Assembly: GCA_038321775.1 (NCBI GenBank) | Contig: JBBQFI010000003.1 | Coordinates: forward strand, 124,001-188,000 | DNA: 64,000 nt | DNA from: JBBQFI01 sp038321775 | GTDB lineage: Bacteria; Verrucomicrobiota; Verrucomicrobiia; Chthoniobacterales; UBA10450 | Direction: 5' to 3' | Shown here: positions 1-9,276 of the stretch, piece by piece | Layout of the letters: every line of letters starts with the position of its first letter | Position numbering within the stretch: the first letter of the stretch is position 1 | Notes under the pieces: generated by a model | Database searches by the model: none | Told to the model about the DNA's origin: nothing | What the model saw: only the letters and a program-made list of their open reading frames with translations | Position numbers and translations under genes: made by a program

Positions 1-2
1 GG

Positions 3-752
3 TTGCAAGTGCAGGCCGATCCTAACGAGTTGATTGCCGGCTTCATTGTTACCGGAACTACGCCGAAGCATGTTTTGATTCGCGCGCTCGGTCCATCGCT
101 CGCGCAAATGGGTGTCGCGAATCCATTGACGGATCCAACGCTCGAATTGCATGACAAAACGAAACTGCTCGCTACCAGCAACGACTGGGGCGATAGCGCA
201 GCCCGGCAGCAGATCATCGATACGGATATTCCGCCCAAATCATCCAGCGAGGCGGCGATTTTGGCGACTCTGCCGCCGAACACCCGTTATTCGGCAATTG
301 CTCGAGGTATAAACGGGACAGGTGTTGGGCTTGTCGAAATTTATGATCTCGATCGTGGACCTGATTCTCAACTCGCGAATATTTCGTCGCGTGGGTTCGT
401 TCAGACCGGCAACAACGTCATGATCGGCGGATTAATTATTACGGGAGCGAATTCGATCAAGGTGATGATCCGGGGCATCGGTCCCTCTTTGTCGGCCGAC
501 GGAATTACCAACCCGCTGAGCGATCCCATGGTGGAATTACGAAATGCGCAGGGTGTGAAAATCGCCGTGAATAACAATTGGCAGATGGCTGCGAATGCTT
601 CCGATATTCAGGCCACCGGAATAGCGCCGAAAAATCCGCGCGAGTCCGCGATTCTAACGACGCAAGTTCCCGGCCGTTACACGGCGATTCTGAGCGGTGT
701 CGGTAGCACGCCAACTGGTGTCGCGTTGGTGGAAGTTTACCACCTCAACTAA
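3..752 (+). CDS. Secreted-type protein, C-terminal part with two tandem GPSL repeats (5' end missing)
   Basis: The frame is open to the left edge, so this is the 3' part of a longer gene; the TTG at position 3 is probably not the true start. The 249 visible residues hold two copies of a repeat of about 115 residues (roughly 8-118 and 128-249). Each copy has a GPSL core (RALGPSLA, RGIGPSLS), an NPLxDPxxEL segment, a conserved N-x-W (NDW, NNW), a SxEAAI/RESAIL segment and an ending V-x-LVE-[IV]-Y. This repeat is common at the C-termini of large secreted proteins in soil Verrucomicrobia; I know of no assigned function. Absence of cysteines and the beta-rich pattern suggest a surface or exported beta domain. 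It runs convergently into tpiA with only 9 bp between stops. Confidence 0.7.
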   Translation: MQVQADPNELIAGFIVTGTTPKHVLIRALGPSLAQMGVANPLTDPTLELHDKTKLLATSNDWGDSAARQQIIDTDIPPKSSSEAAILATLPPNTRYSAIARGINGTGVGLVEIYDLDRGPDSQLANISSRGFVQTGNNVMIGGLIITGANSIKVMIRGIGPSLSADGITNPLSDPMVELRNAQGVKIAVNNNWQMAANASDIQATGIAPKNPRESAILTTQVPGRYTAILSGVGSTPTGVALVEVYHLN

Positions 753-761
753 GGAACGACA

Positions 762-1529
762 CTATTCGTTAGGCGAAGCTGCCTTCACGATTTGCGCAAA
801 GCTGTGCGGATCGAGGCTGGCGCCGCCGACAAGCGCGCCGTCGATATCGTTTTGGCTCATCAATTCGCGCGCGTTACCCGGCCTGACGCTGCCGCCGTAT
901 TGAATCCGAATTTTATCGGCAGTCGTTTCGTCGGAGATTTGGCTCAGCGTATGGCGGATGAAGGCGTGCGCTTCCTGCGCTTGCGCCGAAGAAGCAGTTT
1001 TGCCGGTGCCGATCGCCCACACCGGTTCATACGCGATAACCGTTTCCTGTAATTCTTTCGCGTCGAGATTCGCGAGACTGCCGCGTAATTGTAGCGCAAG
1101 AATTTTTTCGACGTTACCTCGTTCGCGTTGATCGAGCGTTTCGCCTACGCAAAGTATGGGACGCAGTGCGGCCTCATGCGCGGCGCGGACCTTGCGATTA
1201 ACAATCTCATCTGTCTCACCGAAAAGCGCGCGACGTTCGCTGTGCCCGAGCACGACGTAGCGGCAAAACAAATCGCGGAGCATCGCCGGGCTGATCTCAC
1301 CGGTGAAAGCGCCGCTGCGTTCCCAATACATATTCTGCGCGCCCACTTTGATGTTTTGGGATTTGCCGAGCGCTTCATTTACTTTCTCGATCGCCGTGAA
1401 TGGCGGCAAGATTACGACTTCGACGTCGGCCGAATCGCCCAGTTCGAGGAGCAACGTTTGCACAAACGCAGCTGCCTCGGCCTGCGTCATGTTCATCTTC
1501 CAGTTCGCTGCGATAATTTTTTTGCGCAT
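762..1529 (-). CDS. tpiA: Triosephosphate isomerase
   Basis: Interconverts dihydroxyacetone phosphate and glyceraldehyde-3-phosphate in the cytosol. The 255 residues are the usual length. Visible landmarks are the N-terminal AANWKMN with the substrate lysine, LGHSERR with the catalytic histidine, YEPVWAIGTGK with the catalytic glutamate and flexible loop, and the phosphate-binding YGGSV. The ATG start gives the canonical MRKKIIAANWK N-terminus. It is the last gene of gapA-pgk-tpiA on the minus strand; a palindromic repeat fills the 87 bp from pgk. The last codons, encoding S-P-N-E, coincide with a copy of GCCTAACGA just before the TAG stop. Confidence 0.97.
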   Translation of the reverse strand: MRKKIIAANWKMNMTQAEAAAFVQTLLLELGDSADVEVVILPPFTAIEKVNEALGKSQNIKVGAQNMYWERSGAFTGEISPAMLRDLFCRYVVLGHSERRALFGETDEIVNRKVRAAHEAALRPILCVGETLDQRERGNVEKILALQLRGSLANLDAKELQETVIAYEPVWAIGTGKTASSAQAQEAHAFIRHTLSQISDETTADKIRIQYGGSVRPGNARELMSQNDIDGALVGGASLDPHSFAQIVKAASPNE

Positions 1530-1557
1530 ATCAAATTGCGGTCATCTTGAGAGTCCG

Positions 1558-1601
1558 GTCACCCTGAGCGCAGCGAAGGATCTCACAAATTTCGGGATGA
1601 C
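1558..1601. repeat. Dispersed palindromic repeat, family A copy 1 (pgk-tpiA gap)
   Basis: A 44 bp element bounded by GTCACCC and GGGATGAC, with an internal CTGAGCGCAGCGAAGGATC core. It matches the copies at 2838, 27919 and 49839 in termini and core and lies between pgk and tpiA. A partial extra arm, GTCATCTTGA, sits just upstream at 1541. Such elements are scattered between genes in many soil bacteria. It could fold in the mRNA between the two cistrons. Confidence 0.7.
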
Positions 1602-1616
1602 AAGTGTGTGAGCGAC

Positions 1617-2825
1617 TCATTTGTTCGTTAACGCTGCGACTCCCGGCAACTCTTTCCCTTCAAGCAATTCCAACGAAGCGCCGCCGCCAGTGGAAATGAA
1701 TGTCATTTTGTCGGCCAGGCCCGCCTGTTTCACCGCGGTAACGGAATCGCCGCCACCAATGATCGTGGTCGCGTTCGAACGCGCGAGCGCATCCGCGACC
1801 GCGAAAGTTCCTTCGGCAAAATCCGGAATTTCAAATATTCCCATCGGGCCGTTCCACAAAATGGTCTTCGCTTTCGCAATCTCCTCAGTGAAAAGTGCGT
1901 TCGTGGCGCGACCGGTATCGACTACGAGCCAGCCGTCGTCGATTCCGTGTTTCGTCGTCACGCGACCAGTATTTTGTGTCGGCGCTCCTGCGCGAATCTC
2001 CTGCGTTTCGAGCGCATCGACCGGCAAGAGAAAGTTCACTTTTTTCTGCTTCGCTAGGGCAAGAAGTTCGCGCGCGAGATCCAGTTTGTCCTCTTCCACT
2101 TTGCTTTTCCCGACGGGAAAACCCTGCGCTTTCCAAAACGTGTTCGCCATCGCGCCGCCGATCAAAATCGTGTCGGCTTTTTCCATGAGGGCTTTGATCA
2201 CTCCGATCTTATCGGAAACTTTTGCGCCACCGAGAATGACGACGAACGGCTTGGCCGGTTTTTCTAATTCGCCGTGAAGATATTTCAGTTCCTTCTTCAT
2301 GAGCAGGCCCATCGCCGATTTCGCAATATACTTCGTGATACCGGCCGTGCTGGCATGCGCGCGATGCGCGGCGCCGAAAGCATCGTTTACATAAAGGTCG
2401 CCCAACTTCGCGAGCGATTCCGCGAACATCGGGTCGTTTGCTTCTTCGCCCGCGTAAAAACGCAGGTTCTCGAGCAAAGCGACATCGCCGGGACAAAGAC
2501 TCTCCACGATTTTTTCCGCATCTGCGCCAATGCAATCGTGACTGAATACGACCGGATGCTTGATCAAATCATGAAGCAACATTCCAACAGGTCGGAGCGA
2601 ATATTTTGGGACGGGTTTTCCCTTAGGCCGGCCGAGATGCGACATCAAAATCGTTTTCGCGCCTTGCTCGCGCAGATAATTGATTGTCGGTAAACTTTCG
2701 CGAACCCGCGTGTCGTCTGTAATTACGACCTCTTCGCCACGTTCTTCGGTCGGCACATTGAAATCGACCCGCACGAGCACGCGCTTATCGCGGACATCGA
2801 GATCACGAACTGTCAGTTTCGGCAT
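1617..2825 (-). CDS. pgk: Phosphoglycerate kinase
   Basis: Transfers phosphate from 1,3-bisphosphoglycerate to ADP. At 402 residues it has the normal length for a bacterial enzyme. The sequence shows the N-terminal RVLVRVDFNVP signature, SHLGRPKG, the LLENLRFYAGEE segment, GGAKVSDKIGVI, and the C-terminal nucleotide-binding GGGDSVTAV and STGGGASLELLEG. The ATG start gives the expected short leader before the signature. It is the middle gene of gapA-pgk-tpiA, separated from gapA by 105 bp containing a palindromic repeat. Confidence 0.97.
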   Translation of the reverse strand: MPKLTVRDLDVRDKRVLVRVDFNVPTEERGEEVVITDDTRVRESLPTINYLREQGAKTILMSHLGRPKGKPVPKYSLRPVGMLLHDLIKHPVVFSHDCIGADAEKIVESLCPGDVALLENLRFYAGEEANDPMFAESLAKLGDLYVNDAFGAAHRAHASTAGITKYIAKSAMGLLMKKELKYLHGELEKPAKPFVVILGGAKVSDKIGVIKALMEKADTILIGGAMANTFWKAQGFPVGKSKVEEDKLDLARELLALAKQKKVNFLLPVDALETQEIRAGAPTQNTGRVTTKHGIDDGWLVVDTGRATNALFTEEIAKAKTILWNGPMGIFEIPDFAEGTFAVADALARSNATTIIGGGDSVTAVKQAGLADKMTFISTGGGASLELLEGKELPGVAALTNK

Positions 2826-2837
2826 AATTACAGCTCG

Positions 2838-2920
2838 GTCGTCCCGAGCGAACGCGAGAGACCTCTCATTTAATCACACCCGTTATTATTTGTGGGATCC
2901 TTCGCTGCGCGCAGGATGAC
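2838..2920. repeat. Dispersed palindromic repeat, family A copy 2 (gapA-pgk gap)
   Basis: An 83 bp element beginning GTCGTCCCGAGCGAACGCGAG and ending GATCCTTCGCTGCGCGCAG then GATGAC. The two arms are complementary over most of their length, so the transcript could form a long imperfect hairpin between gapA and pgk. Same family as copies at 1558, 27919 and 49839. Confidence 0.75.
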
Positions 2921-2930
2921 ATGCATAGGG

Positions 2931-3932
2931 TTACTCCCCGAGCATTTCCAGCATTTGCACGCAACGGTTGCTGTAACCCCATTCGTTGTCGTACCAGCCG
3001 ACCACTTTTACAAATTTGTCGCCTAACGTGAGCGTGAGTTTGCTATCGAAGATGCATGAGTGCGGATTGCCAATGATGTCGTGCAACACGAGCGGTTCGT
3101 CGGAGAATTCGAGAACGTTTTTGTAGCTCTTGTCTTTTGCCGCTTCGGCAAACGCGCGGTTTACTTCCTCTGCGCTCGCCTTGTTCTTGAGCAACGCAGT
3201 GAAATCCGTCACCGAACCGTCCGGTGTCGGAACGCGAAAAGCGCCGCCATTCAATTTGCCTTTCAATTCCGGAATGACTTCGCCGATCGCTTTCGCCGCG
3301 CCAGTACTCGACGGAACAATGTTCACTGCCGCCGCTCGCCCGCGTCTCAGATCTTCATGCGGCAGGTCGAGAATACGCTGATCGTTCGTGTAGCTGTGAA
3401 TCGTGCTCATGAAACCAAGTTCGATGCCGAACTTGTCGTTGAGCGCCCGCACCATCGGCGCGAGGCAATTCGTCGTGCAACTGGCGTTCGAAACAATCGA
3501 ATGTTTGGCGGGGTCATACATCTGATCGTTCACACCAATGCAGATCGTGACGTCGGGATTTTTTGCGGGAGCACTGATGAGAACTTTTTTCGCGCCGCCT
3601 TTGCTGATATGGAGATCCGCTTTGTCGCGACTGGTGAAAAATCCGGTCGATTCCAGAACCACTTCTACATCGAGATCTTTCCAGGGCAGTTTTGCCGGAT
3701 CGCGCTCTTTTAGAATCTTAATCTTGTGGCCGCGCACGATGATGTTCTCATCATCGTAACCGAGATCGCCGTCGAATTTTCCATGGACGGAGTCCCATTT
3801 TAAAAGATGCGCAAGTGTGTGCGTGTCGGTGAGATCGTTGATCGCGCGGATGTTTTCGACCTGTGCTTGAGACATGGCGCGCAAAACATTGCGCCCGATG
3901 CGGCCGAAGCCATTGATGCCGTAATTTGCCAT
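2931..3932 (-). CDS. gapA: Glyceraldehyde-3-phosphate dehydrogenase (type I)
   Basis: NAD(P)-dependent phosphorylating GAPDH of glycolysis. The ATG at 3932 is chosen because it gives the canonical start MANYGINGFGRIGRNVLRA with the dinucleotide-binding GxGRIGR. The open frame runs 37 residues further upstream but that part is unrelated sequence. The catalytic SNASCTTNCLAP motif, the STIHSYTNDQ segment and the C-terminal WYDNEWGYSNR are all present; length from this start is 333 residues. First gene of the gapA-pgk-tpiA operon, transcribed away from a small HMA-like gene. Confidence 0.97.
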   Translation of the reverse strand: MANYGINGFGRIGRNVLRAMSQAQVENIRAINDLTDTHTLAHLLKWDSVHGKFDGDLGYDDENIIVRGHKIKILKERDPAKLPWKDLDVEVVLESTGFFTSRDKADLHISKGGAKKVLISAPAKNPDVTICIGVNDQMYDPAKHSIVSNASCTTNCLAPMVRALNDKFGIELGFMSTIHSYTNDQRILDLPHEDLRRGRAAAVNIVPSSTGAAKAIGEVIPELKGKLNGGAFRVPTPDGSVTDFTALLKNKASAEEVNRAFAEAAKDKSYKNVLEFSDEPLVLHDIIGNPHSCIFDSKLTLTLGDKFVKVVGWYDNEWGYSNRCVQMLEMLGE

Positions 3933-4085
3933 AGGAAAAAGGTGGGTGTTAAAGGTTAGCGGGCCGCTGAAAACAACGGGGCATACAACTAAATCGCGTG
4001 TGCCATCGAGGCAATGACGAAGTGTGCACGTGAATACACGCAACCGGAGACTGGCGCGCGTTAGTTAGAACACATAGAGTTGATT

Positions 4086-4382
4086 ATGGACCCAGCACGA
4101 CCAAACGATCCGGACCCATCCGACCCATTTAGTTCCATTCACGGGGATCGCGAAGTCATCGAGAAAATCGAGATCGCGACCGAAGGCGAGGATTGCGATG
4201 AATGCGTGCGGAAACTGCGCGAACCATTAAATAAGATCGCCGGAGTGAAAAATGTGAAGGTCGACACGAAACGCGAGCGCGTGATTGTCACATTCGATGC
4301 GCGTAAAACGCATGCGCCGGATTTGCACGACGCCATCTTGAAAAGCGGTTACAGACCGTCACCGTTTGCCGACAACAGCTGA
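4086..4382 (+). CDS. Small heavy-metal-associated (HMA)-like domain protein
   Basis: A 98-residue protein. The ATG at 4086 is preferred over an in-frame TTG two codons upstream. After an acidic, proline-rich 25-residue leader, residues ~27-92 show the pattern of an HMA/metallochaperone fold: a strand, a CxxC loop (D-C-D-E-C), a helix with LNKIAGVKNVKV, then RVIVTFD and LHDAILKSGYRP. The loop lacks the usual GMxC start, so metal binding is an inference. It is transcribed divergently from gapA and its last 24 bp overlap the 3' end of agmatine deiminase on the other strand. Confidence 0.65.
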   Translation: MDPARPNDPDPSDPFSSIHGDREVIEKIEIATEGEDCDECVRKLREPLNKIAGVKNVKVDTKRERVIVTFDARKTHAPDLHDAILKSGYRPSPFADNS

Positions 4383-5426
4383 AGCGGTGTCCGGTTGCTG
4401 TTGCGTGAGACAGTGAAACGCGCCCAGGCCCCAAATTAATTCACGGCAATCGATCTGCACGATGCGCCGCGCCGGAAAAAGTTTTTCGAGGACAGATATC
4501 GCTTCTGCATCGTTTGGATCGTTAAACGTCGGCAGCAGCACGCATTTATTGGCGATGTAAAAGTTGGCGTAGCTCGCGGGCAAACGCATTCCTTCGCGCA
4601 CGATTTTCGCCGGCATCGGCAGTGTGTGGATTTCCAGCGGCTCGCCGTCAATTCGCATTTCCTGTAAGCGCGCGAAATTTTCCCGCAGCGGTTCGTAGTT
4701 TTTGTCGTCGCGATTTTTTTCAATTACGGTGACCACCGCCCGTTCCGCCACGAAGCGAGTGAGATCATCGATGTGGCCGTCGGTATCGTCGCCTTCGATT
4801 CCATCGCCGAGCCAAAAAATTTCGCGCACACCGAGAAAATCGCGCAACCGTTTCTCGATTTGTTCGCGGCTCAGATTCGGATTGCGATTTTGGTTCAACA
4901 AACACGATTCCGATGTGAGCAACGCGCCGGCACCGTTTACATCGATCGATCCGCCTTCCAGAATCATGCGCGGATAAAAAACCGGCAGGCTAAGTTTTTC
5001 TGCGACGCGTGTGGGCACGACGTCGTCGAGATCGAACGGCGGATATTTGCCGCCCCAGGCGTTGTAATCCCAATCTACGATTGCCGCGCGCGGTTCTTCC
5101 TTAAGGGTCACGAAAATCGGACCGTGATCGCGACACCATGGTTCGTTTGTTGGAATTAAATAAAAAGTCAGGCGTTCCAGGTCGAGTCCATCGAACGCTG
5201 CGCGCGCTTCCGCCTCATGCGCGCCGTTAAAGACATTGATGTTTACCGGTTCCGAACTCAGCAGTGCCTCGACCATCGCGCGCAAAGCGGGCAGTACGCG
5301 ATCGAATGAATCCGGGAAACTAATTCCCTCCCGTCGCGGCCACGAAAGCCAGGTCGCGACGTGCGGTTCCCATTCCGCCGGCATGCGATAGCCGAGTTCC
5401 GCCGGTGTTTTCTGATTGCGATCCAT
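4359..5426 (-). CDS. aguA: Agmatine deiminase / peptidyl-arginine deiminase family
   Basis: Hydrolyses agmatine to N-carbamoylputrescine in polyamine synthesis. The 355-residue protein has the family blocks: MPAEWEPHVATWLSWP near the N-terminus, NEPWCRDHGPIFV, DYNAWGGKYPPF, LEGGSIDVNGAG, the metal/substrate loop GDDTDGHIDDLTRF, and the C-terminal catalytic cysteine in FHCLTQQQP. The start lies 3 bp after the stop of the upstream helicase gene, and that junction carries a CCTAACGA octamer. Other members act on peptidyl-arginine, but the spacing and motifs fit bacterial agmatine deiminases best. Confidence 0.9.
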   Translation of the reverse strand: MDRNQKTPAELGYRMPAEWEPHVATWLSWPRREGISFPDSFDRVLPALRAMVEALLSSEPVNINVFNGAHEAEARAAFDGLDLERLTFYLIPTNEPWCRDHGPIFVTLKEEPRAAIVDWDYNAWGGKYPPFDLDDVVPTRVAEKLSLPVFYPRMILEGGSIDVNGAGALLTSESCLLNQNRNPNLSREQIEKRLRDFLGVREIFWLGDGIEGDDTDGHIDDLTRFVAERAVVTVIEKNRDDKNYEPLRENFARLQEMRIDGEPLEIHTLPMPAKIVREGMRLPASYANFYIANKCVLLPTFNDPNDAEAISVLEKLFPARRIVQIDCRELIWGLGAFHCLTQQQPDTASAVVGKR

Positions 5427-5429
5427 TCG

Positions 5430-7838
5430 TTAGGGGAGCGTGTTAATGCGTCGTTGTTGCGCGGCAAGAAGAGGAGGGAAATCCAGAACCGTTGGTGATT
5501 TTGTGGTCTCGATATAGTGCGCGGCCGCCAATTTCAATTGCTCCCAGCGATCCCACGCGAAATGTGGCGCGGCCACAATATGCCGCAGTAAACTGCGCCA
5601 CTCCATCAACGCGCGCTCAATATCTCCGGGACGCAACGAATCATTCGTCAGTTTCGAGCGCGATCCCGGATTTTCGCAGATTTCCCGCATCACTTCTGAC
5701 GCGCCTGAGCCGTATTGCGGCGGCACTCCCATCTCGAGATATCCCGGGTGATCGGCGCGCGCGTAAACCTGCTGACACAAGATTCCGAGGCGGCCGCCAA
5801 GCGGTGCATCTTCGCCAGCGAAACGCGGACCGGCGCGGATATTCGCAAGATCGAAAACGAGATCATCGATCGTATATTTTTCATCCTCGAGCGCGGCCGC
5901 AACGACGAGCCCTTCTCCCGCCTGGAAGAAGGAGAAGATAATGCCGCGTCGCGTCGGGGTTCCGTCTGTTTCGATCAAGCCGAGGCTTCGCCAGGCATAG
6001 ACCGGAGATGTGACGATGGCAACGTTCTGGTCGTGCTGGAGTTGATCGCAGTTCCGGCACGGAATTGGAAGCGCTTCTCGCTCCGGCGGCTGATGCAACG
6101 CGACACCGTGCGAATCGATTTGCGCCTTAGTTTCAATTTCGGAAAAATCAATGCGCGCAGAAATAGTCTCGCCGCGCCTAACGAGTTCAAAAAGTTTTCC
6201 GCCGCGGGTGAATTCGGGCAGACGAGGCAAAATGTCTTCGTGCAAAATCTGCGATGAGATGATCTTTTGTCCGAGAATTCTGCGCAGCCATTTTACCGGA
6301 GCGACCGAATCGCCGCCATTTGCCATCGCGATCGGAATTTCGCGTCCGTAAATCTTCTTTTCGGCCAGTTTGCAAAGATTGCCGAAACCACATCCATCCA
6401 GCGTGCGCGGTCGAGCCAGCGCTGGAATCCACTGATCGTTTTCTCGAACAAAAACTTTGCCTAACGAGGTAACGATTTCCGAAGATTTGGTTTCCCATTC
6501 TTCTTTCGAATTCAAAATCTCGGTAATCGGTCGCCGGACAAATCGCGCGCGTTCCGCATCCACCCACAAGCCGCACGGCCTGGCGCCGGTGACGCGCGAA
6601 TGTTCCGCGCCCAAGGCAATCGGATTTGGACTAAAGAGCGATTGAGTTAATCTCACGGCCGCGGTGAATGGCTGTTCGCCCTGATCCATCGCACTCCGCA
6701 TCACGCCAATGAAACTAGGCCAATCGACCTGGGCGGCGCGTTTGAGTTGACGCCGTCTGGCGTCACCGAGCCGCGGAATATCGGGCTGAAAAAGAACGTA
6801 ACCGGTTTCATCCAATCCGCGGCGACCGGCGCGACCGAACATTTGGAGCAATTCGTCCTGTTGCACTGTGCGTTGGAAATTTCCCGCCATGTAACGCGTG
6901 TCGGTTACCAAGACCGAACGCATCGAGAAATTAATCCCAGCCGCGAGTCCCATCGTCGCGACGACCGCATTCAATTGTCCCGCTTTTGCCAAAGGTTCGA
7001 TCAAACCGGCGCGCACGGCATAACTCAAACCGCTGTGATGATAAGCAACGCGATTGCGCAGCAGTTTCGTCAGGCGTTTTCCGGCGAGTGCTTCTTGCGT
7101 GGGTGAAAGAGTAAGTGGATCACGCTGTGGCAGCGCACTGCCGATGGCTTGCGCCATTTCTTCACTGGCATTTCGGCGCGGCGCGAAGATGAGCACCGGA
7201 GCGAGATCCGCTCGCAACGCTTTTCCGATCAATCGCGCCCACGGGTTTCGCGAAACGACAAATTGCGAATCGGGCAACCGTTGCATATCGACTTCTTCCA
7301 AGGGAACGGGCCGCTCGCGATGTTCGATAAGAACTGCATCGCGGCCTATTCGTCGCAGCCATGTGACGACATCTTTTGGATTTTGCACGCTGCCGCTGAG
7401 AAGGAGCAATTGCGTCCGCGGCGGCGCGAGTGCGAGCGCGAGTTCATAATGCACGCCGCGCAAGGGATCGGCGATCATTTGATATTCATCGACCACGAGA
7501 AGTTTCGGTCCCTCCCGTCGCAAAAATCGCGTGCGCTGAGTTTCCAGTGTCGCGACGACGACCCGCGCATCGAGATTTAAAGCGAGATCTCCCGTCGCGA
7601 TCCCGACATCCCAATCGCGTGCGCGCCACTCCGCCAGTTTATCGTTCGCGAGCGCGCGTGTCGGAACGGTGAAGACGGCCTGCTCTTTCAACGTCGGGTA
7701 GAGCAGTTCGAAGATGTAGGTCTTTCCCGAACCGGTCGGTGCTTGCACCACGACATCTTTTCCTTCGCGCAATGCGTGTACCGCCTCCTGCTGCCAGAGA
7801 TCGGGAACGATCAAACCAATCTCGAGTCCCTTTGGCAT
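5430..7838 (-). CDS. Ski2-like DEAD/DEAH-box helicase
   Basis: About 800 residues. The N-terminal RecA-like domain has a Q-type lead (LWQQEAVHAL), Walker A APTGSGKT, Walker B VVDEYQM and the SGS motif III. The second domain has TMGLAAGINFSMR and the GRAGRRGLDETG motif VI typical of Ski2/Mtr4/Hel308-like enzymes. The C-terminal ~350 residues contain a possible zinc pair (CRNCDQ) and are otherwise unassigned. The ATG at 7838 is taken as start; a TTG 11 codons upstream (7871) is the alternative. Its TAA stop is inside a CCTAACGA octamer, 3 bp before agmatine deiminase. RNA remodelling or DNA repair are both possible roles. Confidence 0.85.
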   Translation of the reverse strand: MPKGLEIGLIVPDLWQQEAVHALREGKDVVVQAPTGSGKTYIFELLYPTLKEQAVFTVPTRALANDKLAEWRARDWDVGIATGDLALNLDARVVVATLETQRTRFLRREGPKLLVVDEYQMIADPLRGVHYELALALAPPRTQLLLLSGSVQNPKDVVTWLRRIGRDAVLIEHRERPVPLEEVDMQRLPDSQFVVSRNPWARLIGKALRADLAPVLIFAPRRNASEEMAQAIGSALPQRDPLTLSPTQEALAGKRLTKLLRNRVAYHHSGLSYAVRAGLIEPLAKAGQLNAVVATMGLAAGINFSMRSVLVTDTRYMAGNFQRTVQQDELLQMFGRAGRRGLDETGYVLFQPDIPRLGDARRRQLKRAAQVDWPSFIGVMRSAMDQGEQPFTAAVRLTQSLFSPNPIALGAEHSRVTGARPCGLWVDAERARFVRRPITEILNSKEEWETKSSEIVTSLGKVFVRENDQWIPALARPRTLDGCGFGNLCKLAEKKIYGREIPIAMANGGDSVAPVKWLRRILGQKIISSQILHEDILPRLPEFTRGGKLFELVRRGETISARIDFSEIETKAQIDSHGVALHQPPEREALPIPCRNCDQLQHDQNVAIVTSPVYAWRSLGLIETDGTPTRRGIIFSFFQAGEGLVVAAALEDEKYTIDDLVFDLANIRAGPRFAGEDAPLGGRLGILCQQVYARADHPGYLEMGVPPQYGSGASEVMREICENPGSRSKLTNDSLRPGDIERALMEWRSLLRHIVAAPHFAWDRWEQLKLAAAHYIETTKSPTVLDFPPLLAAQQRRINTLP

Positions 7839-7915
7839 TGGAGAAGATGTCGTGCTCGCTCTCCGCTTCAACTCGGGCGTGTTGCGCGGTGCGGTGCGCG
7901 CATGTCTAATTACTT

Positions 7916-8110
7916 ATGCGAATGCTCGTTGTCCTGATTGCCCTGACGCTTGTTGGTTGCGGCGATCTCCCATCGGACCCAAGCGACGTTCAGGATCAAC
8001 AGATGCAGCGGAGCTTTTATGGCACAGGCAACCCTTCGGCGAACAATCCTCCTCCGGACAATGCGCCCAAGCCTGAGCCGGTGCCGGGCGAAGTCGTGCC
8101 GGGCCGTTAA
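7916..8110 (+). CDS. Small lipoprotein
   Basis: A 64-residue protein with a short signal peptide ending in the lipobox LTLVGC (cleavage before Cys15) and a mature part rich in Pro, Asp and Asn, without recognisable domain. It lies divergent from the helicase gene and 24 bp upstream of the Mrp-type ATPase on the same strand, so it may be co-transcribed with it. No homology can be claimed from sequence alone. Confidence 0.6.
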   Translation: MRMLVVLIALTLVGCGDLPSDPSDVQDQQMQRSFYGTGNPSANNPPPDNAPKPEPVPGEVVPGR

Positions 8111-8134
8111 CGCGGGCGCAGTTCTCAAAACGTC

Positions 8135-9178
8135 ATGGCCATTTCTGAAACGGAAATTCGCGATGCACTAAGCGCGGTGAAATATCCGGGTTTCAGTCGC
8201 GATATTGTTTCATTCGGTTTGGTGAAAGGAATCACAACCACCGACGGAGAAGTCACTGTGCAGCTTGCGCTCGCGACCAATGATCCGGCCATTCCGCAGA
8301 CGATTAAGAATCAATCGGAAGCAATTCTGCGCGGGCTCACTGGCGTGAAGAATGCGAAGGTGTTGATTGATATTCACGCGCCGCCTGCAGGGGCCGGAGC
8401 AGCCAGCGCGATTGCGACGCAAATCCCCGGGATAAAACACGTCATCGCAATTGCGAGCGGGAAAGGCGGCGTCGGCAAATCAACCGTGGCGGCGAATCTC
8501 GCGGTGGCGTTGGAAAAGAACGGCGCGCGCGTCGGTCTTTGCGATTGCGACATCTACGGGCCGAGCATTTCTCTCATGTTCGGAACGCGCGATCGGCCGA
8601 TGGCGACGGAAGACAACCGCATCATTCCAATCGAGCAATCCAATTTGAAATTGATGTCGATGGGATTCCTGCTCGACGATGCGGCACCAGCGATCCTGCG
8701 CGGCCCGATGGTGACGCGATATACGCAACAGTTTTTGCGACAAGTGGAATGGGGCGAGCTCGACTTTCTCGTGCTCGATCTGCCGCCCGGGACCGGTGAT
8801 ATTCAACTCACCATTGTGCAAACGGTCGCGCTCGCGGGCGCGATTATCGTGACGACGCCGCAGGAAGTTGCGCTGATCGATGCGCGCAAAGCGGCCACAA
8901 TGTTCGAAAAGGTAAATGTGCCAGTGCTCGGTCTGATCGAAAACATGAGCTACTTTCTTTCGCCGAGCGACGGGAAACGTTACGACATTTTTGGTGAAGG
9001 CGGCGGCGAGCGCGAGGCAAAACGATTGCGCGTTCCGTTACTCGGCCAAATTCCAATCGACATCGCGACGCGCGAATCGGGCGATCGCGGGATGCCGATT
9101 ACCGCAGAAGCAAAAGATTCGCCGATAACGGGCGAGTTCATGCGGATTGCACGAGCACTTCGGAAAGAACTGCCCTAA
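8135..9178 (+). CDS. mrp: Mrp/ApbC-type iron-sulfur cluster carrier ATPase
   Basis: A 347-residue cytosolic P-loop ATPase that carries Fe-S clusters to apoproteins. Residues ~1-85 form a DUF59/MIP18-like domain (IRDALSAVKYPGF). From ~95 come the deviant Walker A GKGGVGKST, the CDCDIYGPS segment, LPPGTGDIQ and TTPQEVALIDARK. The C-terminal cysteine pair seen in some Mrp proteins is absent. The ATG start follows a short gap after the small lipoprotein gene. Its TAA stop lies within a CCTAACGA octamer. Confidence 0.93.
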   Translation: MAISETEIRDALSAVKYPGFSRDIVSFGLVKGITTTDGEVTVQLALATNDPAIPQTIKNQSEAILRGLTGVKNAKVLIDIHAPPAGAGAASAIATQIPGIKHVIAIASGKGGVGKSTVAANLAVALEKNGARVGLCDCDIYGPSISLMFGTRDRPMATEDNRIIPIEQSNLKLMSMGFLLDDAAPAILRGPMVTRYTQQFLRQVEWGELDFLVLDLPPGTGDIQLTIVQTVALAGAIIVTTPQEVALIDARKAATMFEKVNVPVLGLIENMSYFLSPSDGKRYDIFGEGGGEREAKRLRVPLLGQIPIDIATRESGDRGMPITAEAKDSPITGEFMRIARALRKELP

Positions 9179-9276
9179 CGAGTAACAGTCCACCATGGCA
9201 GAAAATTTAAATAGGTACAACCGATGCTACGTTTATATTGGACAAAGAATTGGAGAATTGACCAATTCGGGATTTT